A stretch of 64,000 bases of DNA from Hemerocallis citrina (taxonomy: Eukaryota; Streptophyta; Magnoliopsida; Asparagales; Asphodelaceae), in contig CM030366.1 in NCBI GenBank assembly GCA_017893485.1, positions 100,700,953 through 100,764,952 of the forward strand, given 5' to 3'. Below are positions 21,491-32,898 of this stretch, in pieces. How positions within the stretch are numbered: position 1 is the stretch's first letter; every line of letters starts with the position of its first letter. Position numbers and translations under genes: made by a program. The notes under the pieces are model-generated. The model was not told the origin of the DNA. It ran no database searches and saw only the letters and a program-made list of their open reading frames with translations.

Positions 21491-21725
21491 CTAGTATAAT
21501 GTATGTGCGATGCACGTGTAAAAAAGTAAAGTCAGCAAATTAAATCAATATATATCGAATAAGAAAAAAATAGTTTATATTTGAATATTTTGATTTGGGC
21601 TACACGTGCACTACACACTTATATTTGTTGAATATAGTTTGGACATATATTATATGTGTTTATATAGTTACAAAGTTAGAGATTGTTTGTTACAAATCCC
21701 AACTCTCCCATTAAAATAGTAGAGA
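21491..21725 (-). mobile_element. Non-autonomous Helitron, 235 bp (copy 1)
   Basis: On the minus strand it starts TCTCTACTATTTTAATGG and ends with a stem-loop (ACGTGCATCGCACAT-type) then CTAG at 21491-21494, with host A before and T after. The related sequence at 34290-34320 lacks it and reads straight across the A|T junction, confirming the boundaries. Confidence 0.85.
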
Positions 21726-21794
21726 TTTATTGAAGGCATCATCACCCATGAGGTTGTTCAGCAAAAAACATTATACATACTTGGTAATCTTACT

Positions 21795-21850
21795 CATATT
21801 TTATTTTATTTTATTTTATTTTATTTTATTTTATTTTATTTTATTTTATT
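21795..21850. repeat. (ATTTT)n microsatellite
   Basis: About eleven ATTTT units occur here. The duplicate at 25978-26002 has only about five, so this tract changes length quickly. Confidence 0.85.
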
Positions 21851-21994
21851 TTTGGGCTACAGCAGCGGCGACAGGTCCAAGAGGAAGAATCGCCAGAGCG
21901 TTCAAGGTGTAGGAGTACGAAGATGAGGAGGTGATGATTGGACCCACTGTGGACTGATACGGAGAGTCTGTAGCTCATTCTTTAGGACATTGTT

Positions 21995-23447
21995 TTTTTT
22001 TTTTGAGGGAAAAGGTGGAATAAAGCCACCCTGTTTTATTAATAAGCTGTTAATAAAACAAGCCCGGTGTACCGGGAAGGATACAACAGTACAAATCATG
22101 AAAGGCAAAACAGTGCAGGAAATAAAAACTTAAACCCCCAACAAAACCCCGGGGGGGTGGGTCGAATCCTCCATACAAAAACCAAAAGTACAGTAGGTCA
22201 AGACCAAGCTAGCATAGGGCGCAGCTACTGAGACGGCTCTGGGCCTCAGTCCAGTGTCAGCCCAAATTCTATCTCCTTATCATCAAAGTCCTCCACCTGG
22301 AAGACTCTGGCAATCCTCCCTCGCGCTCCTGCGGCGGCAGCTATAGCCCAAAAAGAAATAAGATGCATGATATGAGTAAGATTACCAGAAATACTATTAC
22401 ATGAAGCACGAAAATAAAAGTTATTTCTGTCTAGCCATAACACCCATGTAGTTGCCGCAATGGCAATGTACCACGCATCCTTCATTTCATGGCGAACCTT
22501 TGCGAATTTGGGGCCAACCCACAAATCCTCATATTCGCCGAGATAGTCACTTGTTCCTAGGGCTCGTAAAACCTCAACCATAATCGCCTTACTCCTTGGA
22601 CAGTGGATAAAAAGGTGGTTCAAGTTCTCCGTGTGCATGTTGCAGAATCCACAGTCGGTCGCAATCTGGGGTTGTCTTCTGGCCAGGTTTTCTCTGGTGA
22701 GAATCGCGTTATTGAGCAATAGCCAAAGGAAGACTCTGACTTTAAGAGGTTTTTTTGCATTCCATAATACCTGTGCCCAACTGGGTCTGCATCCCCGATA
22801 GTGAATTCGATGGTACAGGGACCTGTCCGTGAAGGCTCCCTTGGGATCGAGTCCCCATCTCATCTGATCTGGGCCTTGGCCGCATCTCGTCCCGGTCCAT
22901 GTGATGTGTGCTTGTAATTCGATCAGTTGCTGATGTAACGTTGGAGTAAGAGCTCCTCGGAACGACGGCTTCCAACTTCCCCTCTTCCAAGCCTCGGCTA
23001 CAGATATATTGGGCCGATTCGTATAGTCATACAACTCGGAGAAAGCTTCCTTCAAGTTATGTGCACCACACCATTTATCCCACCAAAATCTGGTGGATCG
23101 CCCATTACCGATAGTTGATGTAACTGCTGAATTGAACGACCCGCTAGCTTTGGTAATTTCTTTCTAGAATCGCGACACTCTGGACCCTACTCGGAAGCCC
23201 AGGTTTTTCGTGCCTTTTCCTCGAAGGAACGGCTGAATGAAGTCCTGCCATCCTTCCCCGCTGTGGTGAAAACCTTCCACCACCATTTTCCCGACAAGGC
23301 AAGATTCATGTCTCTAAGGTCGAAGATGTCGAGCCCTCCATGCGTCTTCTTCATGTAAGCGATATTCCATTTGATCAGGTGATAATCTCCCCTGTTCGAG
23401 TCTGCCCCTTTCTAAAGGAATCATTTTCAGATTCGGTCAATCCGTTG
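21995..23447 (-). mobile_element. LINE 3' part in first duplication copy, truncated
   Basis: The minus-strand LINE tail shows as a T-run at 21995-22004 after the target sequence TTCTTTAGGACATTGTT. The sequence matches the complete LINE at 26146-33760 up to 23447, where the duplication junction cuts it. It encodes the zf-RVT end only. Confidence 0.85.
22246..23055 (-). pseudogene. LINE ORF2 C-terminus (zf-RVT), copy 1
   Basis: This block holds the zinc-binding end of a plant LINE reverse transcriptase polyprotein: WNAKKPLKVRVFLWLLLNN, then CGFCNMHTENLNHLFIHC (CX2C...HX4C). It differs from the copy at 26396-27205 at about 14 of 269 residues. The upstream part at 23056-23440 also belongs to ORF2 but is frameshifted. 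Confidence 0.8.
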
Positions 23448-23964
23448 GCCTAGATTGATTCTTACAAAACATATTTTTCCGCCCAAAATTTCAAACCCCA
23501 AAATTAAATTTTCCCCCCCAAAACTAAAATACTCATTACTTTATTACTATCTCTCTCTTCTCTCTTCAAATTTTTCATGTATTTCTCTCTCTCTCCCCCT
23601 CTTTCCCATTCTTTCTTTATTTACTTAAAAACTTACAGATATAGATTTTAAGATTTCAGGTTTGTAAAATTTTAAGTATTTTTATGTTTTTTTATTGCAC
23701 ATGTTATATTGAAAATAACAAATATCTCTTCAACAGTTAAATTTCATCATTTTCCATCCTTAAAATTCTAAGAAGTTGGATTTTACACCCCCATTTATAA
23801 TTATTTTCAACATATACTAATAGAAACATAGACTTTTATTTACAACTAATTATTGTCATACTATTCAAACTTGAACTACATAATTGTTGTTTCACTGTTT
23901 ACAAGATTTTTCGTGTGTTGTATCGTTTCGAAGACGTGCCGTAGGCACGTGCCCACGTGGAAAT
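23448..23964 (+). mobile_element. Helitron 3' part in second duplication copy
   Basis: This corresponds to 15422-15960 and ends in a perfect stem ACGTGCCGTAGGCACGT near 23932-23948, then CTAG and T. The first 66 bp of the element are missing because the duplication breakpoint lies inside it. Confidence 0.75.
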
Positions 23965-25440
23965 CTAGTATTTTAAAAAATTAGAAAGTGCTTCACATAT
24001 GCAAATTTTAAGTAAATATAAATATGAATGTCCTCACTTTCCTTTTCATATAACTTTTTTAAAATATAATTAAAAAATACTATAAAAATAAGTTGAACTC
24101 ACGAAATGATGGGTTGCAGCATCAAGCAAAATCCTCAAGGTCAAAAGAAAATGCAAACTTGGTATTTTTAACTCTTTTTTAAAATTTTCCTTAAAATGTT
24201 ACAAGTGATAGGAACTTCTCTTTATCTATTATTCCAACATTTTTAGTGTATGAGGTACACCTTAGTGGTGATATTTTTATATTTTTTTTTGATGAAAAGA
24301 AGGTCAAAAAAATATTTTTGATGAGTTGGTGATCTTTTTATTCCAACATTTTTAGTATATGAGGTACACCTTAGTGGTGATCTTTTTAATATATTTTTGA
24401 TGAAAAGCAAGGTCAAAAAATATTTTTGATGAAAAGCAAGCTGAAAAAATATTTTTTCAAATGTAATTGAAAAATAATATAAAAATAAGTTGAACTCACG
24501 AAATGATGCCTTGCAACATCAAGCCAAATTCTCAAGGTCAAAAGGAAGTGCTAACTTGGTATTTTTAACTCTTTTTTAAAAAAAATTTCCTTAAAATGTT
24601 ACATGTGATAGAAACTTCTCTTTATCTATTATTCCAACATTTTTAGTGTATGAGGTACACCTTTGTGGTGATTTTTTAAAATTATTTTTGATGAAAAGCA
24701 AGGTCAAAAAATATTTTTGATTAGATGGTGATTCTTTTATTCCAACATTTTTAGTATATGAGGTACACCTTAGTGGTGATTTGTTTAAAATATTTTTGAT
24801 GAAAAACAAGGTCAAAAAATATTTTTTAAAATATAATTAAAAGATAATATAAAAATAAGTTGATCTCACGAAATGATGGTTGCAGCATCAAGCCAAATCC
24901 TCAAGGTCAAAAGGAAGTGCAAACTTGGTATTTTTAACTTTTTTTTAAAGTTTTCCTTAAAATTTTACGTGCCATAGAAACTTCTCTTTATCTATTATTC
25001 CAACATTTTTAGTATATGAGGTACACTGATCGTTTAAAATTATTTTTGATGAAAAGCAAGGTCAAAAAATATTTTTGATGAGTTGGTGATCTTTTTATTC
25101 CAACATTTTTAGTATATGCACCTGAGTGGGTAATCTTTTTAAAATATTTTTGATGAAATGCAAGGTCAAAAAATATTTTTTTAAACATAATTAAAAAATC
25201 ATATAAAAGTAAGTTGACGAAATGATGGGTTGCAGCATCAAGCCAATTCCTCAAGGTCAAAAGGAAGAGCAAACTTGGTATATTTAATTCTTTATTTAAA
25301 TTTTTCCGTAAAATGTTACATGTGATAAAAACTACTCTTTAGCTATTATTCCAACATTTTAGTATATGAGGTACACTTAGTGGTGATCTTTTAAATTATT
25401 TTTGATGAAAAGCAAGGTCATTTTTTTTTTGATGAAACAG
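23965..25440. repeat. 350-390 bp tandem repeats, second duplication copy
   Basis: Four units are marked by CGAAATGATG at about 24101, 24499, 24877 and 25217. At 24158-24175 the reading GGTATTTTTAACTCTTTT is the uninterrupted target of the hAT element found in the first copy. Confidence 0.8.
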
Positions 25441-25671
25441 AGATTCGCACTTGCTCTTCGTCACATAGTACAGGGGGAAGAAAAGATATCCTTTAGGTCA
25501 ATTTCCTTTAATTGAGAGTTTCTTTCAGCTAGAGCTACGTCTTGTGACATTTAGAGATATGAAGGTAAAAAAAGAGGACAAAAGAGTGAAGGACTACCAT
25601 TTCAATTATACTCAACTTTAATTTTTTACTATTGTAGATTCATTTATATGAATGCTGTGAAATTATTGACA

Positions 25672-25906
25672 CTAGTATAATGTACGTGTGATGCACGTGT
25701 AAAAAATTAAAGTCAGCAAATTAAATCAATATATATCGAATAAGAAAAAAATAGTTTATATTTGAATATTTTGATTTGGGCTACACGTGCACTACACACT
25801 TATATTTGTTGAATATAGTTTGGACATATATTATACGTGTTTATATAGTTACAAAGTTAGAGATTGTTTGTTACAAATCCCAACTCTCCCATTAAAATAG
25901 AAGAGA
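25672..25906 (-). mobile_element. Non-autonomous Helitron, 235 bp (copy 2)
   Basis: This is the duplicate of 21491-21725 with a better 3' stem (ACGTGCATCACACGT on the minus strand) before the CTAG end. It is the same length, in line with duplication after insertion. Confidence 0.85.
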
Positions 25907-26128
25907 TTTATTGAAGGCATCATCACCCATGAGGTTGTTTAGCAAAAAACATTATACATACTTGGTAATCTTACTCATATTTTATTTTATTTTATTTTAT
26001 TTTTGGGCTACAGCGGCGGCGACAGGTCCAAGAGGAAGAATCGCCAGAGCGTTCAAGGTGTAGGAGTACGAAGATGAGGAGGTGATGATTAGACCCACTG
26101 TGGACTGATATGGAGAGTCTATAGCTCA

Positions 26129-26145
26129 TTCTTTAGGACATTGTT
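26129..26145. repeat. 17-bp target duplication (left) of full-length LINE
   Basis: TTCTTTAGGACATTGTT here is repeated at 33761-33777. Variable 10-20 bp duplications are typical of LINE insertion. Confidence 0.9.
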
Positions 26146-26395
26146 TTTTTTTTTTTAGGGAAAAGGTGGAATAAAGCCACCCTGTTTCATTAATAAGCTG
26201 TTAATAAAACAACCCCGGTGTACCGAGAAGGATACAACAGTACAAATCATGAAAGACAAAACAGTGCAAGAAATAAAAATATAAACCCCCAACAAAACCC
26301 TGGGGGGTGGGTCGAATCCTCCATACAAAAACCAAAAGTACAGTAGGTCAAGACCAAGCTAGCATAGGGCGCAGCTACTGAGACGGTTCCGGGCC

Positions 26396-27205
26396 TCAGT
26401 CCAGTGTCGGCCCAAATTCTATCTCCTCATCATCAAAGTCCTCCACCTGGAAGACTCTGGCAATCCTCTCTCGCGCTCCTGTGGCGGCAGCTGTAGCCCA
26501 AAAAGAAATAAGATGCATGATATGAGTAAGATTACCAGAAATACTATTACATGAAGCACAAAAATAAAAATTATTTCTGTCTAGCCATAACACCCATGTA
26601 GTTGCCGCAATGGCAATGTACCACGCATCCTTCATTTCATGGCGAACCTTTGCGAATTTGGGGCCAACCCACAAATCCTCATATTCGCCGGGATAGTCAC
26701 TTGTTCCTAGGGGTCGTAAAACCTCAACCATAATCGCCTTACTCCTTGGACAGTGGATAAAAAGGTGGTTCAAGTTCTCCGTGTGCATGTTGCAGAATCC
26801 ACAGTCGGTCGCAATCTGGGGTTGTCTTCTGGCCAGGTTTTCTCTGGTGAGAATCGCGTTATTGAGCAATAGCCAAAGGAAGACTCTGACTTTAAGAGGT
26901 TTTTTTGCCTTCCATAATACCTGTGCCCAACTGGGTCTGCATCCCCGATAGTGAATTCGATGGTACAGGGACCTGTCCGTGAAGGCTCCCTTGGGATCGA
27001 GTCCCCATCTCATCTGATCTGGACCTTGGTCACATCTCGTCCCGGTCCGTGTGATGTGTGCTTGTAATTCGAGCAGTTGCTGATGTAACCTTGGAGTAAG
27101 AGCTCCTCGGAACGACGGCTTCCAACTTCCCCTCTTCCAAGCCTCGGCTACAGATATGTTGGGCCGATTCGTATAGTCATACAACTCGGGGAAAGCTTCC
27201 TTCAA
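26396..27205 (-). pseudogene. LINE ORF2 C-terminus (zf-RVT), copy 2
   Basis: This 269-residue block has CGFCNMHTENLNHLFIHC preceded by the conserved LWKAKKPLKVRVFLWLL. It shares a frame with 27230-27505 and 27578-28408, so the C-terminal half of ORF2 is in one frame interrupted by stops near 27206-27229 and 27506-27577. Confidence 0.8.
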
Positions 27206-27229
27206 GTTATGTGCACCACACCATTTATC

Positions 27230-27505
27230 TCACCAAAATCTGGTGGATCGCCCATTACCGATAGTTGATGTAACTGCTGAATTGAACGACCTGCTAGCTT
27301 TGGTAATTCCTTTCCAGAATCGCGACACTCTGGACCCTACTCGGAAGCCCAGGTTTCTCGTGACTTTTCCTTGAAGGTACGGATGAATGAAGTCCTGCCA
27401 TCCTTCCTCGCTGTGGTGAAAAACCTTCCACCACCATTTCCCCAACAGGGCAAGATTCGTGTCTCTAAGGTCGATGATGCCGAGCCCTCCATGCTTCTTC
27501 TTCAT
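27230..27505 (-). pseudogene. LINE ORF2 segment between RT and zf-RVT
   Basis: The block reads KKHGGLGIIDLRDTNLALLG and WWWKVF, a very common signature downstream of plant LINE RT domains. It is part of the same ORF2 as the flanking blocks. Confidence 0.75.
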
Positions 27506-27577
27506 GTAAGCGATATTCCATTTGATCAGGTGATAATCTCCCCTGTTCGAGTCTGCCCCTTTCCAAAGGAATCATTT

Positions 27578-28408
27578 TCAGATTTGGTCAATCCGTTGGA
27601 TAACCCACTTAGGGAGCTCAAAAAAAGACATGTAGTAGATGGGCAGATTGGAAAGTACTGAATTGATGAGTACAACTCTTCCTCTTAGCGAAAGCAATTT
27701 TTCTTTCCAGCCAGTGAGTCTGTCCTCCACCCTGTCAATAATAGGCAGCCAATCTGACTTAGTAAGTTTCCCTGGCCTGAGTGGAAGCCCTAAGTATTTG
27801 ATTGGAAACTCATTCCTCACACAGTTTAATATGGTGGCATGTTCCCGCGCTTCTTCATCGGAGAGTGTAATGGGAATCAGTGCACTCTTGTGGAAATTTA
27901 TCCGGAGTCCTGACCAGACTTCAAAACAGTAGATGGCTCCTTTAAAGCAGACTGTTTCTGATCTGGTCCCATTTCCAAATAGTAGGGTGACATCAGCGTA
28001 TTGGAGAATCGTGCACCCTTTATTGGAACTGCTGCTGGCTACGGGCTTAATCCAACCCTTTTTCTGGCAATTTTCTAACATTCCCCTCAGTACATCTGCT
28101 ACAATCGTGAATAAGAGCGGGGATAAAGGGTCCCCTTGCCGGAGACCTTTCTTGCACGGAAATGGCGGTCCTGACCTCCCATTCACCGATATTGCCGTTT
28201 TATTTGTAATTAAACACTGTTTGATCCATCTAACCCACTTGTCCCCGAATCCTCTCCCTCTGAGAGCTTCCAGCAAGCACTCCCAATCGAAAGATTCGTA
28301 TGCCTTCTCAAAATTCAATTTAAGGAGGAAGTTCTTAGAGTTGCTCTTATAGCAGTGGTGGATAACTTGTTCAGCCGTGGTCACACAATCTAGGATACAC
28401 CTGCCCAT
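27578..28408 (-). pseudogene. LINE ORF2 reverse transcriptase palm
   Basis: The block has LKLNFEKAYESFDW (motif A region), GLRQGDPLSPLLFT (motif B) and CTILQYADVTLLF (motif C). Motif A has asparagine and motif C has valine where catalytic aspartates are expected. The second change (GAC to GTC at 27989-27991) alone would abolish catalysis. The frame differs from the upstream RT block 28371-29297. Confidence 0.85.
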
Positions 28409-29297
28409 GATGAAGCCTGTCTGGGTTTTTGCTGATTATACTATCCATTACGCTCCCCAGGAGGATGGTCAGGACCTTTGTGATGATCTTCACCGAGCAG
28501 TTGATGAGGCTAATTGGTCTAAAATCCCCCACTCGCTTAGACTCCTCCTGTTTGGGTATGAGGACCACTTCCGCAAAATTGAACATGCCCAACCTGAGAT
28601 TGTTATGAAAAAACTCCTCCATCAGTGGCATTATGTCCCATTTAATTTCTTCCCAGAACACCTGGAAGAACATCATTGGAAAGCCGTCTGGCCCAGGGGA
28701 CTTGTCCGCTCCCATTTGGTTGATGGCCTTTTTCACTTCTAATTTCGAAAAAGGTGCCTCCAAAGAGGAGAAAATTTGCGTAGAGTCGTTCTGGTATTCC
28801 TGCCAATATTCCTCCCGCAATGGGATCCTGAATTCATTCTTTCTTCCAAAGAGGCTCTTGTAGTAGTTTTGAAAGGTTGCGGAGATCGCATTTTCATCTT
28901 GCAGTGTTCCTGTATCCGTCTGAAGTGAGAGGACGATATTGGATCTACGTCTTGCACTTGCCACTCGGTGAAAGTAGGCCGTATTCGCATCTCCCTCTTT
29001 GAGCCACGAAATCCTAGATCTTTGTCGCCACTTGATCTCTTCCAATTTGTACAGGTTGGCGACATTTTCCCGAAGCTCTAGCAGCTTGCTTCTTTCTTCA
29101 TGTGACAGAACTCTCGTCTCTTCCACCCTTTCAAGCTCATCAATTCCTTCCAGAAAGGAGTCTTTTACACGCCAGATGGTCGAGAATCTAGATCGATTCC
29201 CTCTGCACAGCCACTTTCTTAATCTGTGAATTTTTTCACACCAACGGGAAGCTGTATCCCTGCCAGCAGTTGGGAGCGCCCAATTCTCCATTACCAT
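28371..29297 (-). pseudogene. LINE ORF2 N-terminal RT region
   Basis: This carries KSPGPDGFPMMFFQ and FAEVVLIPKQEE, then DFRPISLINCSVKIITKVL, standard plant LINE RT fingers. The upstream part (RISWLKEGDANTAYFHRVA) is the conserved pre-RT segment. The end is scrambled by a frameshift near 28400. Confidence 0.85.
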
Positions 29298-29331
29298 GTG
29301 ATGAAATCCCTGAATTTACAGCCAAGCCTTC

Positions 29332-30060
29332 TCAAATCTGAATTTCTGTGGCCTGTGGTGTCCACGGATCCCCACATCGAGTAGGATCAGGGTGATCTGA
29401 TGTGGGTCTAGGGACCGATCTAGCTGTAGCTAGTGGAAATTTAGCTTCCCATTCCAATGATACTAAAATCCTGTCCAACTTGGTCATAACCGGAGTCGCT
29501 TGCATATTAGACCAAGTGAATAGTCTGTCATTGATTGGGATATCGATCAGCTCTAGTTTCGTAATCACTCTATTGAACTCCTCTCTATGTCTGTCGCTAT
29601 AGCCTATTTCCTTGTGCTCAAAAGAAAATCTAGTGATGTTGAAGTCCCCCCCAACAATCCAAGCTCCCGACCACCACTGTCGAATGTCAGAAAGTTCCTG
29701 CCATAAAGCATCTCGGTCTGTGGCCACATTCGGCCCGTAGACAACCGTCACCGTCCGTACCCAATCATCAGACTTTCGCTGAAGTCGGCTAGTCAGGGAG
29801 AACGTTCCACTGTACACCTCAATGCAAGAGAGGGTATCCGAATTGAACCCTATAGCAATCCCACCTGAGGCTCTAGCTGACGGTCATAACACCCATTCCT
29901 TAATTCTATTACCCCTGATTCTTTTGAGTTTGAGCCCGAGCTGAAGTTTGGTCTCCTGTAACCCTACCACTTTTGCCTTGGATTTGCTAATGACATCCCT
30001 TACCATATCTCTCTTCCCCCTATCCCCCAACCCCCTAACATTCTAGAATAATGTATTCAT
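29332..30060 (-). pseudogene. LINE ORF2 endonuclease domain
   Basis: From an ATG at 30060 the frame encodes an exo/endo/phosphatase-fold nuclease: NVRGLGDRGKR and VVGLQETK near the start, then WIVGGDFNITR, RLFTWSN, KLDRILVS and SDHPD. These are the Mg-binding and catalytic motifs used to nick target DNA. Stops interrupt it at codon 6 (TAG) and near 29881 (TGA). Downstream the frame shifts before RT. Confidence 0.85.
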
Positions 30061-30256
30061 TGGGGGACAGAGTCATCAGAGATCGTTGGTGTGGGCGTGG
30101 GGCTGTTTACAATGTCGGGGGTGTCTGCCGTCCCAGCGCTTTTTCCTAGGGCATTCTCATAACTTGTCTTAACCCTTTCAATTTACCAACCCCTCATTTT
30201 ATTGAGTAATAGAGCATTACGCTCTGTGTCACACACTTCTAACCCACATGTCTTGG

Positions 30257-31400
30257 CTAGGAAAAAACTTCTGAATCTGACATGAAATTTAATATAGAAG
30301 CTAAAAAATAAGTCGTACCTCCATTGTCGAATTTCGCAGCTTTGGCTGCCACCGCGACCTCGAGATAGTCATCCAAGGACTCCACATGAGCCATCTTGGG
30401 TGATCTCTGCACTCTGAACCCAACCATCCTACGTGACAATCCAGAGCTATCTGCGGGTGACGATTCTGGGTAGGTGGACAAAACCATCTCTGACGACATC
30501 TGCGTGTTGGCAATGAACTCGAGATCATCTGACTCCTCATCTGTGAGAATAAATTCTTAGTCTAGATTCATCCGCTCTTCCAGGTCCTCATCACTATCTG
30601 ATTGCTGAGCTTCCCGTTGTAGAATCGGCACTCTTGTTACGGCTCCTCATTAGGCTCGTAGACTTGCGACTCAATAATGATAGCGTGCTATCCGCTGCGA
30701 ACCCCTCAATGGGCCCATTACCCGTCTGAAGATTAATCTGATTGTGAGACAATAAAGAAGTACAAGTACCAGAACCAGTAGATTGCGTTTTGGGCCCCTC
30801 TTTGGGCCCATAAGTGCCAATAAGAGGCGTACATGTAGACTTCTCCGCACTAACATAAAAACCCTTTGAGACTGAAGTTGCTTCGCGTTCCACCACAACG
30901 CACGCCTCGAATAAATCGCAGTCAACTTTTTCATAAGGGGCAGTGAACTCACCCCCTCTCCCAGCTGTCAATGCTGGGTTGGTGGATAAAGCGACAGCTT
31001 CAGAGGGCGTCACCATCGAGGGACTCTTTGTTAAAAGCGAAGCGTGGGTATATGCAGGGTCTTTGTTACCCACTCCCTCATCTTCCTTATCTTTTGCTAC
31101 CAAACCAGACTTTTCTTCATCCCCACTGTCTTCTTTCCCAAAATCGCCTATCGCCAAAAGCCTATCTTTGATACCCACTCCCTCAGCGTTGAACTCGCTC
31201 TCCTTTGGGTTCTTTTTGCTGAGTTTGAGTAGACCATCGCTTGTCTCTTTCCTCAGAGATGTTTCTGACTCCTGTTGTGCCTGCTTCAAAGTCATTTCTT
31301 TTTTCTTTTCTGGTGCAAACCAGCACTTTGTGACCCACTCTCTGATCGAAAGTGTACCTACGCCTGTCGCCTTCCCCAAACTGGTGGTCTCTTCCACCAA
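30257..31400 (-). pseudogene. LINE ORF1 C-terminal low-complexity part
   Basis: Open blocks 30594-31400 and 30257-30499 are Ser/Thr/Lys/Glu-rich without a recognised domain. This is the usual character of the ORF1 tail in plant L1-type elements. Several overlapping plus-strand ORFs here are shadows. A frameshift separates it from the zinc-knuckle part. Confidence 0.6.
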
Positions 31401-31551
31401 CCTCTGTCTCTGAGCCTACATGTTACTGCAAAGTGGAGTTTTGCCCATTTTAGGGTCTGCAAGCTCTGTCTCTCCCCTCTGTGCCAATGCGTGATCCTCC
31501 AAAATAGGGTCGTTCGCCAGGTCCACCGTTGGATCCAATGAGTTGAAGGTT

Positions 31552-32898
31552 CTAGATGATTTTTGACCGTTGGATCTGACGGGCGGAGCCTGCCACGACC
31601 TTCTTTGTACGTTGGATCTTGTTTTGGCCGTTGCCACTCTGTCGAAGAGTCTTTACGCTGCTCAACCCCTTTGCCGCCTTGATGATCTCCCGGTGATCCC
31701 TCTCCACCTCGTGGGAGCCATCTATGGTGAGGCACTTTGTGGGCGAAAGCACTTGCTTGTAGGATTTGTTGTCTCTGAGGGAAGCTGATCGGTTAGGGGA
31801 TGTGACGGTCGTCTGTTCCTTTGGAGCTTCTTCTCTCTTGTCTAGCACAAATCTGACAAGGTACGACTCTTCGAAGGAAAACACTTTGGCAAATCGCGGC
31901 ATCAAGGCGATATCAGTGCTTCTGATAAGTACCCTTGCCGATAATAGCTCTAAGTTGCGCACCGTCTTCTCATCTAGCACCTCCACAGTCCCAAAGTCCG
32001 CTACAATCTCCTGGATAGCTTCCCTCTTCCAAAAGTGCAAGGGGATGTTATGAATCCAAATCCAAAATTTCTCACCTTGAGGTAGCTCTGCTCCGAAGGT
32101 TGGAGTCCAAGCACTGAAATCGACTTGGAAATGTCCAAAGTCGATAGTCCCCATGCTTACCACCTCAGTGACTTTCTCTGGCGAGGGGAAAGAGACGAGA
32201 AATTGCAAGTGGCATAGCTTCTTAGCAACCCAATCTCTATGGGCTTGCATCGACCACTTCTCCGTCAGCGCTTGAATGAGGTGAGCCTCCGAAGGCCTTC
32301 CTGCTCTGACTTTGGCAATCGCGCACCATTGCCGCAGCCATTGTTCTTCGTTTTTGATAATATCCAGGCTCTTAGCCAATCTGACGATTGTGGGGTTGTC
32401 TGGTGACCTTCCCCGGCTCACAGGACGCTCTTCATCACTTTGGGTTTCCACCACATTGGTGCAAACATACGATAGATGTCCCCACTTCATGCATTTGAGG
32501 CACCGTACTTCTTTAGTGCATTCACTCCTGAAGTGGCCAAAGTCCCCGCAATTGAAACACGGTGCCGGCTTTCTCTTGCCCTTTCTCTGCTTCTTTTTAT
32601 GTTCAGGCTGCTTGGCTTGAAGGTAAGTGGAAAAGCCCTGCCTTTTGTTTTTCTTGCTCCTAACCTAATGCCATTGCCCCTCCCTCTCCTCGTCGCCGGG
32701 GTTACCATCCTCTATAAACCCGTCTTGCGCAACCCCTTGATGGCTACGCTTAGCGCTGGCTTTAGGAGCATGGTTCTCTAGCGGGGTTGGAGGTGCGAGA
32801 TGAAAGGTGGTGGGATTAGGGTGGGTGGTGGGATTGGGGTGGGTGGTCATGGCAGTATGTTTTGAATCATGGGATTTGTGGTGGTGAGGGGGGGGCAT
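31552..32898 (-). pseudogene. LINE ORF1 (nucleic-acid-binding protein) with two CCHC knuckles
   Basis: The frame starts at ATG 32898 with a His/Pro-rich N-terminus, is interrupted by TAG at about 32665, then gives a Lys-rich stretch and two zinc knuckles, CFNCGDFGHFRSEC and CLKCMKWGHLSYVC (32480-32575). After these comes a DUF4283/RRM-like domain (LVSFPSPEKVTEVV, then WIWIHNIPLHFWKREAIQEI). Plant LINE ORF1 proteins bind element RNA. Having the knuckles before the DUF4283-like part is the reverse of the order I know for many plant LINEs. Confidence 0.75.

Larger units (their letters stand above)
15422..23448. repeat. Tandem segmental duplication, first copy
   Basis: Apart from the hAT insertion 16165-19974 and its 8-bp duplication, this segment matches 23446-27596 along its length. 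It runs from inside the Helitron through the 350-390 bp tandem repeats and minus-strand Helitron to inside the LINE. The junction at 23446-23448 joins LINE sequence (TCCGTTGG) to Helitron sequence (TGGCCTAG) through a shared TGG. Confidence 0.85.
23446..27596. repeat. Tandem segmental duplication, second copy
   Basis: This begins inside Helitron sequence (GGCCTAG equivalent to 15422) and runs through the same repeats, minus-strand Helitron and LINE 3' part as the first copy, without the hAT element. Beyond 27596 the LINE continues normally, so this is the downstream member of a direct tandem duplication of about 4.15 kb. Confidence 0.85.
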
